Assembly (NCBI GenBank): GCA_964017185.1
Contig: OZ024870.1
Coordinates: 26,745,621-26,809,620 of the forward strand
Direction: 5' to 3'
DNA: 64,000 nt
Source of the DNA: Rugalucina vietnamica
Lineage: Eukaryota; Mollusca; Bivalvia; Lucinida; Lucinidae
The notes beneath the pieces are model-generated. The model was not told the DNA's origin. It saw only the letters and a list, made by a program, of their open reading frames with translations, and searched no databases. The position numbers and the translations under genes are program-made. Positions 12,270 through 21,211 of this stretch are shown here, piece after piece (the stretch's first letter is position 1; each line of letters opens with the position of its first letter).

Positions 12270-12810
12270 TGAAAACCATGAAAACTCAAAATTGCAGCAC
12301 AATAGTCTGGCATTCGTTGCTGGTTTAAAAAGGGCTACTGATGAGGGTTCGTTATCCGAATTTGCGCAATATAGTCCACACTATCTCCCTTTGAATGTTT
12401 TACTGCTTCCAAAGGATCAACCCTTTATATTTTATTTGTTATTACTGCAGCTGGCGTTGTGCCGTGTGGCGGCCCTAAAAAAGGCTCCCCGTACATCACC
12501 CATAGTGCAGATTATATTTTTCTTTCGGTCCTTTGAGACCAATAAAGATATTCAGAGTATTCAAAACACTTACGTTTACAAACACGCTTCTAAGCAATGT
12601 TTTAATTGTTTGACCCCGTTTAGAATTGTATCTTTGATTTAGACTCAAAATTGCAGCACAATAGTCTAGCGTTCGTTGCTGGTTTAAAAAAAGGCTTATG
12701 ATGAGGGTTATTACCCGAAATTGCGCAATATAGTCCACACTATCTCCCTTTGAATGTTTTACTGCTTCCAAAGGATCAAACCTTTATATCTTATTTGCAT
12801 GCAGTCCCCA
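12270..12810. repeat. Repeat family H, tandem pair
   Basis: Two overlapping copies share attgcagcacaatagtct, ttcgttgctggttt, cgcaatatagtcc and tttactgcttccaaaggatc (12290-12430 and 12650-12790), separated by ttatatttttctttcggtcc. A unit bounded by tatatttttctttcggtcct and the near-complement gcttccaaaggatc gives inverted ends of ~30-40 bp, so a MITE-like element of ~290 bp is likely. Other copies are at 29612-29900 (minus) and 32270-32600 (plus). Open frames here are accidental. Confidence 0.65.
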
Positions 12811-13079
12811 TGGTTATGGGAGACGAAAGATTTTTTTTTTACCAAATCCGGTGGTCCCATATTCAAGATACCTATCAAATGCTCACAAAAGCTAAGAATG
12901 ATGAAAATTGGTAGGACAATGTTCAAGACACTTGGTGTGTACGCATATGGGACTTAAGTCCATCACAATTTGTTCAAATGATGGCCCCTGGAGTGCCCCA
13001 TGTCGTCTTGCCTCTTTTTGAGAGCTGATTTTTCATGTAAAACTATATTTTGAATTGAGATAGATAACAATACCCCGAC

Positions 13080-13450
13080 GCAGTACCTATTCCCACCAAC
13101 AAGTCTGACCCATCCCTAACCAATCCCATCCCACAAGCCCCGACACAACCCCTTATTAATCCCCCAACCCAAAACCATCCCATAACCTATTCCTACCCAC
13201 AAGCCCTGACCCAACCCTTACATATGCCCACCCGCAAGCCCAAATCCAACCTATCCCCACCCACAAGCCCAGACCCAACCCTTACCTATCCCCACCCACA
13301 AGCCCCAACCAATATCCATCCCACTGAGAAGACCGGACCCAACCACTTACCTACCCCATCCATAATTCCCGACGCATCCTATAACCCCTTTCCTTTCCCC
13401 AAGGCCCTGACCTCAACCCAGATGTGCGGACCCTCACCGAGGAAACCGCT
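13080..13450. repeat. C-rich minisatellite, ~32-34-bp unit
   Basis: Degenerate repeats of cccacccacaagccc followed by (c/t)gacccaacccttacctat, about ten units, with almost no G on this strand. The 77-codon Pro/Thr-rich frame here is a by-product of the repeat. Confidence 0.85.
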
Positions 13451-13939
13451 TAGTTGAAGCGAAGGCATAGCACCAACGCTCTTCGCCCAGGCTAAGCCCG
13501 AGCGGAATGTCGTTCAACATTGTGCTGAACTACAACCTTCTCCAGCACTTTGCTGTTGTGCAATAGCGATACGCAGGCCTCGGATTTAAATCATTGGCAC
13601 GGATATCACTTACAGCATGACGCCGAAGAAGGCAAAGTAGCTGGTATAAAACCAGGTTAGAACACATATACATCGGGACAAAGGTTAAGAATAAACCAAA
13701 AATTACTTTAAAAAGGTATAATAAAATTTCATTATTTATAATGAAACTAGACTATTGTGGATATTAGAGATGCGTATTAATCCGAATTTATATTTATATG
13801 CTAAAATGTATTTATATTTGAGACAATTATCGTAGGAAGCATTTTCTATGGACTTATTCTAGAAGCTGAAAAATTGAGTACTTTCCCTTGAAATTGTATA
13901 TTATCATAGAATTATAATCTTTATATGATACAAAGAGGC

Positions 13940-14031
13940 CCAAATGACATGGCCGAGTGGTTAAAGACGCAAATCATTTGTCCAAATGTGATTGACAAAC
14001 AGGTAACGTGCGTTCAAATCTCACAAACGTC
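13940..14031 (+). tRNA. Degenerate tRNA-Ser/Leu-like sequence (pseudo-tRNA or SINE head)
   Basis: Box A tggccgagtgg with gttaaagacgc is nearly the D arm of class II tRNAs, and gcgttcaaatc fits box B. The spacing, with a variable-arm-length region between, is that of serine/leucine tRNA. The acceptor arms (gacatgg/...acgtcg) and anticodon arm do not pair well, so a functional tRNA is unlikely. It is followed by T-rich direct repeats at 14058-14130 (acttattttgtttttatttt twice), as in a SINE tail. Confidence 0.55.
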
Positions 14032-14210
14032 GAAATGTATAACCTCTATACCTTATAAAACTTATTTTGTTTTTATTTTAGTTTTTTTTTTCATACTTTA
14101 TAAAACTTATTTTGTTTTTATTTTAGTTTTTAGCTCACCTGAGCCGATGGCTCCATACGGCTCTTTACACTTTCTTCCACATTGGCCCCCTTTGGGATTA
14201 TATAATTATA

Positions 14211-14767
14211 CTCAGCGTCAATGAAAAGTTACCAGTAAATCAGGTTCAATTAACACACGACAATATTTGGCTCATTCTGTAAAGACAACTGCCGATACTT
14301 CAGCATTCATTTTCATGGCATAGAATGCCATCCATTATTGCTACTGAAAATGGTGCTCATCACAGACGAAAAGATTATACGCAGATTGTGGCAAATGGTA
14401 GAAGCTTCCATTGAAATGTATGGAGAAATGCAAAATTTGGGTACTACCTAAAAGTAAGATCCTCTATTTCGGCAGTCGATTGAGCAAGTGAAACCAATTT
14501 GGTGGCGTTTTCACAGAAGATGTTAGAGGCATGAGAAGACATGACCACTTGTCAAAACATGACTTTCTAGTTCTCAAAAATTTGGAAAATCACAAATTAC
14601 ACGTGGTACACGCGCACCATAGTTCCAAGGCGTGTGGAACTCTTGAATGTCTCGAAATAAATTTGCTGTTGACCAGAATCAAAAATGAAACTATAATTTT
14701 TAAAAGAAATTTTATACGTTTCAAAATATCGAAATTTTATAGGTGGTAACTTTTCATTGACGCTGAG
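14211..14767. mobile_element. 557-bp TIR element at a TATA target
   Basis: CTCAGCGTCAATGAAAAGTT at 14211 is matched by its complement AACTTTTCATTGACGCTGAG ending at 14767, giving ~23-bp inverted ends. TATA flanks both sides. The interior has no transposase. The TA-type target suggests a Tc1/mariner-group MITE, though this is an inference from the ends only. It appears inserted close to a decayed copy of the AGCTCACCTGAGCC sequence at 14132. Confidence 0.75.
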
Positions 14768-14869
14768 TATATTTCATTGTCCATGTTCGTGTGCCACGCA
14801 AGAGCTTTCCATACGACATGAACACAATTCATACGAGAAAAAGGACATAACTAATGCCTAGGTTATATT

Positions 14870-15300
14870 TGCACTGACCATCGTACGATGTTTTGGTCTG
14901 CAATTTTCCCTACGATTTTAGACATCGTAGGTGATCGTGGGCTACGACATTTGTCACGGTATATGTTAACAATTCATACGGCCATCGTAAAATTCCTTGC
15001 CCTGGCTTTTGCCGGCGTTCTGAATCAGAACTGTACGCAGATCGGAGGGAAATCATACGGAAATCGTAGGGAGTCCGCAAACTTAAAGTGGAAATCGTAC
15101 GGAGCCCGTGCGATGTCCGCGAGGAGTCCCTACGATTTCTGACGCCCCACTCCAAAAAAACGAGGTGGGAAAAAAGTGAATTGACAGTTAGGTACTTATA
15201 CTTACAAAACATACCGTAGAAACGTAGGGAAATTGTAAGGTCACCCTGCGGAGGCCGTACGAAAATGCAAAAAAATTTGTTTTCAATTGGCCCAGTGCCC
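14870..15300. repeat. Region dense in TACGAT/ATCGTA motifs, with inverted ends
   Basis: Between 14880 and 15140 the motifs tacga and atcgta recur more than a dozen times in both orientations (catcgtacgatg, catcgtagg, aaatcgtaggg, ccctacgattt). The edges gcactgacc (14872) and ggcccagtgc (15290) are inverted. 15150-15215 is a piece of the Penelope-like terminal repeat (gaggtgggaaaaaa, taggtacttatactta). The 84-codon plus frame is probably accidental. Confidence 0.5.
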
Positions 15301-15562
15301 TTAGAGATAGTCATGTTCGAAAGTGTCAACGAACACATAGACACACGCACGCACACGTGGACGTCGGCTCGAGTACCATCCTATAAGCTTACCTCGTGAG
15401 CATACTAACAAGCTGGTGCTGTCTTCGCGTTCCCATACAGTGAACCTTAAAAATGAGACCGGAAAGTCGTAAACAGGAGTTGGCTTTGCCAATAAATCTT
15501 AATTTGTTGACAATCTGTCAGAATTGTCCAAAGGCACCAATGATCACCTAATGACAGGGCAA

Positions 15563-16138
15563 GGTACAAGTAGGCAATGATCAGGAAAATACGTAATCAG
15601 AGAGAAATTCCCACTCCAACCCCGAAATGGGGAAAATTAAATCGATAATTAGGTACTTATACTTAGAAAACATATCGTAAGCCGAGTGAGCAGCTATTTC
15701 CCAATAGGCGGCCACTCAGTTATCCGAACTTAAATAAAAATATGAAAACGTACATAAGGTTCAAACGGCACAAAAATTCGAATCCAAACGATAAAACAAA
15801 AGGAACCACCACAGAAGTATCGCCTTGGAGCGATCAGTTATTTAAAATTACTGGTGGACTTACATCGATTTTACAGGCGCTTAACCTCATCCTAATCTTC
15901 TGCAGTGGTTCACAACATTTAGTTAGTTGTTCGGTCCTCGTGTGAATCTCTAACTAGTAAATGAACCATTAAGGACAAACAAATCATGATAACCACCACG
16001 ATGAATCAAAACGAGGACTCACAGATTCAGTAGGCTGCCCGACGATGGAGATCCCTGGGCGCCGAATAACTTACTGAAACCCGGAGCAAAAGAAATCACC
16101 AGTTGAACCCCTGTGGGCAAAGTAACAGACAAAACACC
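15563..16138 (-). mobile_element. Penelope-like copy 2, 3' half, left part
   Basis: It matches 21212-21792 almost base for base in order: terminal repeat (ggtacaagtaggcaatgatc, ccgagtgagcagctattt, agtatcgccttgg), then the 3' untranslated part (cttctgcagtggttca, gcccgacgatggagatccct). It is interrupted at 16138 by the LINE and resumes at 19116-19191. It holds no intact RT. Confidence 0.85.
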
Positions 16139-19105
16139 ATGGTTAGATTTTGTAAAACCATCATTATACATTGTAATGTACTAATAGTTGTACTGCATCT
16201 TTTCTAGGAATATTTGTACAAAATATATTATATTTTGTTTATGCAATTGCACATTCATTTGTTACATTTTATATGCACAATTATTTGTTTTCTTTTATCT
16301 TTTCTGTCTTTGAAGAACCTCTGCTTTGGGATGAGCTGGTCAAGAGCACTGCAAAACAAATCATCATGCCATAGATATTTCAGAAAACCCCTTTACAATA
16401 ATAGTATAATAAAATTTGATTGTTATGGCTGAATTAAAAATTCTAACTGTAAACTGTCAGGGAATTGGATTGCTCCCAAAACGCACAGATGTTTTACATT
16501 ACCTCAAAGAAAAAGGGTGTCAAATATACTGTCTGCAAGACACGCATTTTAGCCATGGTGTTGATGAAAAGTATGTTCGTTCCCATTGGAATGGTGACTG
16601 TTACTTTAGTTCTTTTAAATCAAATGCAAGGGGAGTGGCTATTCTGTTCACTAAAACATTTGAATATAAAGTACATAAATGCATCAATGACACCAATGGA
16701 AATTTTTTATTATTAGACATGACAGCAAACAACAATCGTTTTACTCTAGTAACTATCTATTGTCCGAACACAGATAACCCTCAGTTTTTTTTAAATATTT
16801 CAAATAAGATTGCAGAACTTGAGAATGACTCTGTTATATGGTCTGGAGATTTTAACTTGGTCCTTAATCCTAAACTAGACTACTGTAACTACAAGACAAT
16901 AAACAATAAAAATGCAAGGGAGATATTACTAAATATTATCAACAATAAACACTTAATAGATCCATTTAGAGATGAACATGCGGATTTAAGAAGGTACACT
17001 TGGAGAAGAAAACAACCGTTTCAGCAAGCTAGACTTGACTTCTTTTTAATCTCAGAAGATCTTTTAACATCTGTTAAAAGGTGCATAATAGAAAATAGTT
17101 ATAGATCTGATCATTGTCCAGTACTACTTAGTTTGAGTTTTAAAAAACTTGTTAAAGGTAAATCATTGTGGAAGTTTAACAACTCTCTACTAAAGGATAC
17201 TGAATACTTAGAAACTATTAACAAGAAAATAGGAGAAGTTAAATTACAATATAGCCTTCCAATTTATAACAATGAAAACTTGCAAAATATTCCTAATTCT
17301 GAAATTCAATTTACCATAAATGATCAGCTTTTTCTGGACACATTACTAATGGAAATACGAGGGCAAACCATCTCTTTTTCATCATATAAAAAGAAACAAA
17401 ATGACCAGAATGAAAAATTATTAGCAGAAAAAATATTAAAACTTGAGCAAAATCTTACCGAGGATAAAATGGAAGAACTAGAAAATCTTAAATTAGAACT
17501 GACAGAATTGAGACAAATCAAAGTTAAAGGTGCAGTTATTAGATCCAGGGCCACAAATCTATTAGAAGGCGAAAAGCCAACAAAATATGTCTGTTCTCTA
17601 GAAACTCATAATTACTTAAGCAAAATAATACCAAAGCTAGAAACTGCAGATGGAAAAATTGTAACTGATCAAAACGATATATTAAAGGAAAGTGAACTTT
17701 TCTATAAAAATTTATATAGTATTAAAGATGATACTTCAGCAGAAATCAATGTAAAAGAATACTTAAAAGATCTTAATGTTCCTAAGTTTACTGATAATGA
17801 ATCAAATCAATTAGAAGGAACTTTAACATTACAAGAGCTGACTAATGCATTACGTAATATGAAAAACAATAAAAGTCCTGGTACAGATGGCTACTCATGT
17901 GAATTTTTCAAAGTGTTTTGGAATAGATTAGGTAGTTTCGTACTGCGCTCAATCAATCATAGCTATGAAATAGGAGAATTATCATCAGTACAAAAACAGG
18001 GAATTATTACCCTTTTACCAAAAGAAAACAAATCCAGGCAGAAATTAGCAAACTACAGACCAATATGCCTATTAAACACAATATATAAAATAGCTTCTGC
18101 TTCAATTGCAAATCGCATTAAAACTGTTTTAGATAAACTTATTCATAAAAACCAATCTGGATTTATTTCAGGAAGGTATATTGGTGATAATACACGATTA
18201 TTATATGATTTGATGCAATTTGTAGATGAAAATAATATACCAGGTCTGTTGTTACTTATTGACTTCGAGAAAGCATTTGATTCTTTATCTTGGTCATTTT
18301 TGCGAGAAGTGTTGAGTTACTTTAATTTTGGTCCTTCTATTATCCAGTGGATATTTACATTCTATGACAACACACAGGTAACAATCAATCAAGGTGGCAA
18401 TCTTTCTTCCTTCTTTAAAACTGAACGGGGCTGTAAACAGGGCGATCCAATTTCACCATATTTATTTATACTTTGTGCTGAGATTTTAGCCATAAAAATA
18501 AGAAATAATGAAAAAATTAAGGGAATAAAAATTAATGATAAAGACTTTGTTCTTACACAATATGCTGATGATACAACAGTTATTCTAGATGGCTCTGAAG
18601 ATTCACTTAAGGAAACACTATATGAACTTGACGAATTCGCAAAAAAATCAGGTCTTAAAGTCAACTTCTCAAAAACACATGTAGTATGGATAGGTTCTAA
18701 AAAGTACAGCAAAATAAGGAACCTAAAATAAATGTTTAAAAACAGTTTCTATTGTGAATCCCTTCAGAATCTTAATCAGAATTCCATTTAGATTCTATTT
18801 ACATCAAGCAGATGCTATCAATAAGGTCCAGCTCATCCCATATCTTTTTCACTCTATTTCCTCACTTACTCTTCTTCGTTTCCCAAAATTACTCCTCGTA
18901 ATGACAATTCTTAGCATGTATGATAATTATGTCCACATCCTATATAAAAAAGGAATTGCTATTGTAAGTGTGAGAGGTGTGTGAGAGATAATATCATTCA
19001 TATAACACAATTGTAAGATGTGTAGAGGGATGGTCCTCCCCGACCCTCTGCATGTCATGTTACGGGGAGATTAAATGGGCTACCAGTAGGTAGCTGAAAT
19101 AAAAA
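16139..19105 (+). mobile_element. L1/Tx1-like LINE, internally deleted, nested in Penelope-like copy 2
   Basis: The 2.97-kb insert is bounded by the 10-bp direct repeat acaaaacacc (16129-16138 and 19106-19115), a target-site duplication. The order is: 277 bp of leader, an endonuclease-RT frame (16416-18731), ~370 bp of 3' region and a short A-rich end. No ORF1 is present, and the C-terminal part of ORF2 is missing, so it is a shortened copy. The unoccupied sequence is represented at about 21785-21800. Confidence 0.92.
16416..18731 (+). CDS. LINE endonuclease-reverse transcriptase (ORF2, C-truncated)
   Basis: 771 codons, uninterrupted. The second Met at 16425 (MAELKILTVNCQG) is the better start, since family members begin near ILTVN. 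An APE-type endonuclease occupies residues ~5-240, with QDTH at 41-44, SGDFN at 143-147 and SDHCP at 231-235. The reverse transcriptase runs from ~470: NYRPICLLN (546-554), SGFISGR (581-587), LIDFEKAFDS (614-623), GCKQGDPISPYLF (672-684) and the catalytic YADD (716-719). It stops soon after, at KKYSKIRNLK, where L1-like proteins usually continue for several hundred residues. This implies an internal deletion with an early stop. All catalytic residues visible are kept, so the copy may be young. It would act in the nucleus by target-primed reverse transcription if complete; this one likely cannot move alone. Confidence 0.93.
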   Translation: MIVMAELKILTVNCQGIGLLPKRTDVLHYLKEKGCQIYCLQDTHFSHGVDEKYVRSHWNGDCYFSSFKSNARGVAILFTKTFEYKVHKCINDTNGNFLLLDMTANNNRFTLVTIYCPNTDNPQFFLNISNKIAELENDSVIWSGDFNLVLNPKLDYCNYKTINNKNAREILLNIINNKHLIDPFRDEHADLRRYTWRRKQPFQQARLDFFLISEDLLTSVKRCIIENSYRSDHCPVLLSLSFKKLVKGKSLWKFNNSLLKDTEYLETINKKIGEVKLQYSLPIYNNENLQNIPNSEIQFTINDQLFLDTLLMEIRGQTISFSSYKKKQNDQNEKLLAEKILKLEQNLTEDKMEELENLKLELTELRQIKVKGAVIRSRATNLLEGEKPTKYVCSLETHNYLSKIIPKLETADGKIVTDQNDILKESELFYKNLYSIKDDTSAEINVKEYLKDLNVPKFTDNESNQLEGTLTLQELTNALRNMKNNKSPGTDGYSCEFFKVFWNRLGSFVLRSINHSYEIGELSSVQKQGIITLLPKENKSRQKLANYRPICLLNTIYKIASASIANRIKTVLDKLIHKNQSGFISGRYIGDNTRLLYDLMQFVDENNIPGLLLLIDFEKAFDSLSWSFLREVLSYFNFGPSIIQWIFTFYDNTQVTINQGGNLSSFFKTERGCKQGDPISPYLFILCAEILAIKIRNNEKIKGIKINDKDFVLTQYADDTTVILDGSEDSLKETLYELDEFAKKSGLKVNFSKTHVVWIGSKKYSKIRNLK

Positions 19106-19115
19106 ACAAAACACC

Positions 19116-19191
19116 GGCCAAAACCAACTAAAATGAATAGCTTTACGTCGGGGCCATCATAGAGTCTGACGCCCGACCCACCGGCGTGCAA
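19116..19191 (-). mobile_element. Penelope-like copy 2, right remnant
   Basis: Continues the sequence interrupted at 16138: ggccaaaaccaactaaaatg, tcggggccatcatagagtct and cccgacccaccggcgtgcaa match 21800-21878. These bases encode the C-terminal end of the RT frame. The match ends abruptly, so the copy is truncated inside the RT gene. 19192-19406 shows nothing recognisable. Confidence 0.85.
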
Positions 19192-19406
19192 CAGACATAC
19201 CACCATTTACAGTGCGAATTGTCTAACTACGAAAACCAATCTAGTTGATGTTAAAGATATTTTCTGTGCTGACTTAGAGGTATTTCTGCAACACCCTTTT
19301 CAGACAAACACATCCTTTGCTAAAGTCGGTACAGATAGGGGGAATAATTCTGAAGGTGTAGGAAAATGCAACTGTAACAGCAATGCCCTCTTGTTGCTTT
19401 ATAGGA

Positions 19407-20593
19407 AACCAGACGACCACTGGTCCTGAGAACGCTCACCTGAAGCCTGATCATGGAGCTTTAAGTCATCATGAAATGACCTTGAATACTCACACACAAC
19501 TTCATAAGTTGTCTGTATCTGCCAAGTTTCAGGTCACAGGCTGCAATAGTTTCCAAACCCACTGATTTCTGAGAAAACCATCATCTTAATTTTGATTTAA
19601 ATGACCTTGGGTCAAGATCAATAAAATGACCTTGACCTTAATTAATTATATACCTTCAGAGACTCCCTTTAGTTGTCTGCATCTAGCAACTTTCAAGTCT
19701 TAGGCTGCAATAGTTTCTAAAATATCCATTGTTTTCGCCTTTTCCCATGTAAAAGACTATGTTTCCAAAATTGACCTTGCCATAAAATATGTCAAGGTCT
19801 TTCTAGGGTCAAACTATAATGGGCTGGTGTCCCTGATGCTACATACCAAGTTTCATGGAAACCTGCCCACCGGTTCTGGAGAAGAAGATTTTTGAAGGGG
19901 TTTTTGCCATATATGGGCATGGTGGCCATTTTGATCATGTGACCAAGATATTGCGATCAAAATTTCAATTTTACTACCCATGGAGGCTCCATATAAAATT
20001 TCAACTTGATCGGCCAAGCGGTTTTAGAGAAGAAGATCTTTGAAATTGTGACTTAATTTTAATATTTCATTGACATTGGGTCAAGGTCAGCAAATGACCT
20101 TGACCTTAATTAATTATATACCTTCATTGACTTAATTAGTTATTTCCATCTAGCAAGTCTCAGGCTGCAATAGTTTCCAAAATATCCATTGTTCTCACCT
20201 TTTCCCATGTAAAAGTCTATGTTTTCAAAATTGACATTGCCGTAAAATAGGTCAAGGTCAACCTAGGGTCATCATTTGAACAAACTATAATGGGCTGGAG
20301 TCCCCGATGCTACATACCAAGTTTTGTCGAATCAACCCACCGGTTCTGGAGGAGAATATTTTTGAAGGGTTTTTTAATATATGGGCGTGGCGGCCATTTT
20401 GGTCATGTGATCAAGATCCCGTGAATAAACTGTCATTCCCCCTACCCATGGAGGCTCCACATAAAATTTCAACTTGATCGGCAAAGCGGTTTTAGAGAAG
20501 AAGATCTTTGAAATTGTGGACAACGACGGACGACGGACGTCGGAGCGTGGGTATACTATAAGCTCACCCGTGAGCCTTCGGCTCAGGTGAGCT
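19407..20593 (+). mobile_element. Helentron-like element (family D, variant core)
   Basis: It begins AACCAGACGACCACTGGTCC, a hairpin start, then cgctcacctga. Two monomers of ~500 bp carry TGACCTTGACC, ccaagtttcatgg and cggccattttg. It ends with ggacgacggacg, gggtatactata and the closing hairpin gctcacccgtgagccttcgg...ctcaggtgagct. There is no protein. The core variant (aggctgcaatagttt) is shared with the right part of 60045-62014. Confidence 0.75.
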
Positions 20594-20639
20594 AATAAAA
20601 TACTGTCCTATCTATCTGACCGAAACAAAACTGCATGGA

Positions 20640-21200
20640 AGCATCATGTTCCCGTTACAAACACTGACATTCCATAGACTATGACATAGTGCAGAGAACA
20701 GTTAGACATGGAGTGAGATGCACAAAGACTTTGCGTGGTGCATCATAGTTTGTCAGTATACTACGTAACCACCTGCCAGCGGCGACCTCGAGACCAGAAA
20801 GTCCCTAAGAGATTGGATGACATAAAACTAAATTAAGACAGTGTGAGACAGAATTTGTTCAATGACATTTTCAACAAACAAGGTGCAGTCAGTCCCATTT
20901 CAGAGGAACCAGAAAACAAGACAGTTTTCATCAAGCGGTCCATTTGCAACAACTTAATTTGCAATCTCGCAAACATCAAGTTTATTGTGAATGGTCAGAA
21001 AGTATGACGTTTTTTTAACAAAAGCCTTCACACGCACAAAGTACAGTGTACTTCATTATGATTCTATTTCGATAACTAAGAAGGTATCCTACAATATGAG
21101 GCAATCACGAGCAAGTTAAGACATGCAAACCTAATGACTGAGAAAGTAAGTTGAAGACACTCAGTATTTTTAGACAGAAAATGCATCGAAAATCCCATGA
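20640..21200. repeat. Repeat shared with 4440-5060 and 5811-5875
   Basis: 20833-21131 and 21152-21204 match the left-hand copy in the same order (agacagtgtgagacag, ttcattatgattctattt, acagaaaatgcat). It lies directly against the left end of the Penelope-like element at 21212. No gene. Confidence 0.5.
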
Positions 21201-21211
21201 TGCAATGAAAA

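Noticed and set aside
12262-12642. 126-codon plus frame
   Set aside because: Lies wholly in repeat family H and breaks in the other copies; not conserved as protein.
14888-15356. 84-codon plus and 148-codon minus frames
   Set aside because: They sit on the TACGAT word cluster and a Penelope-terminal fragment; no recognisable domain, and both frames overlap each other.
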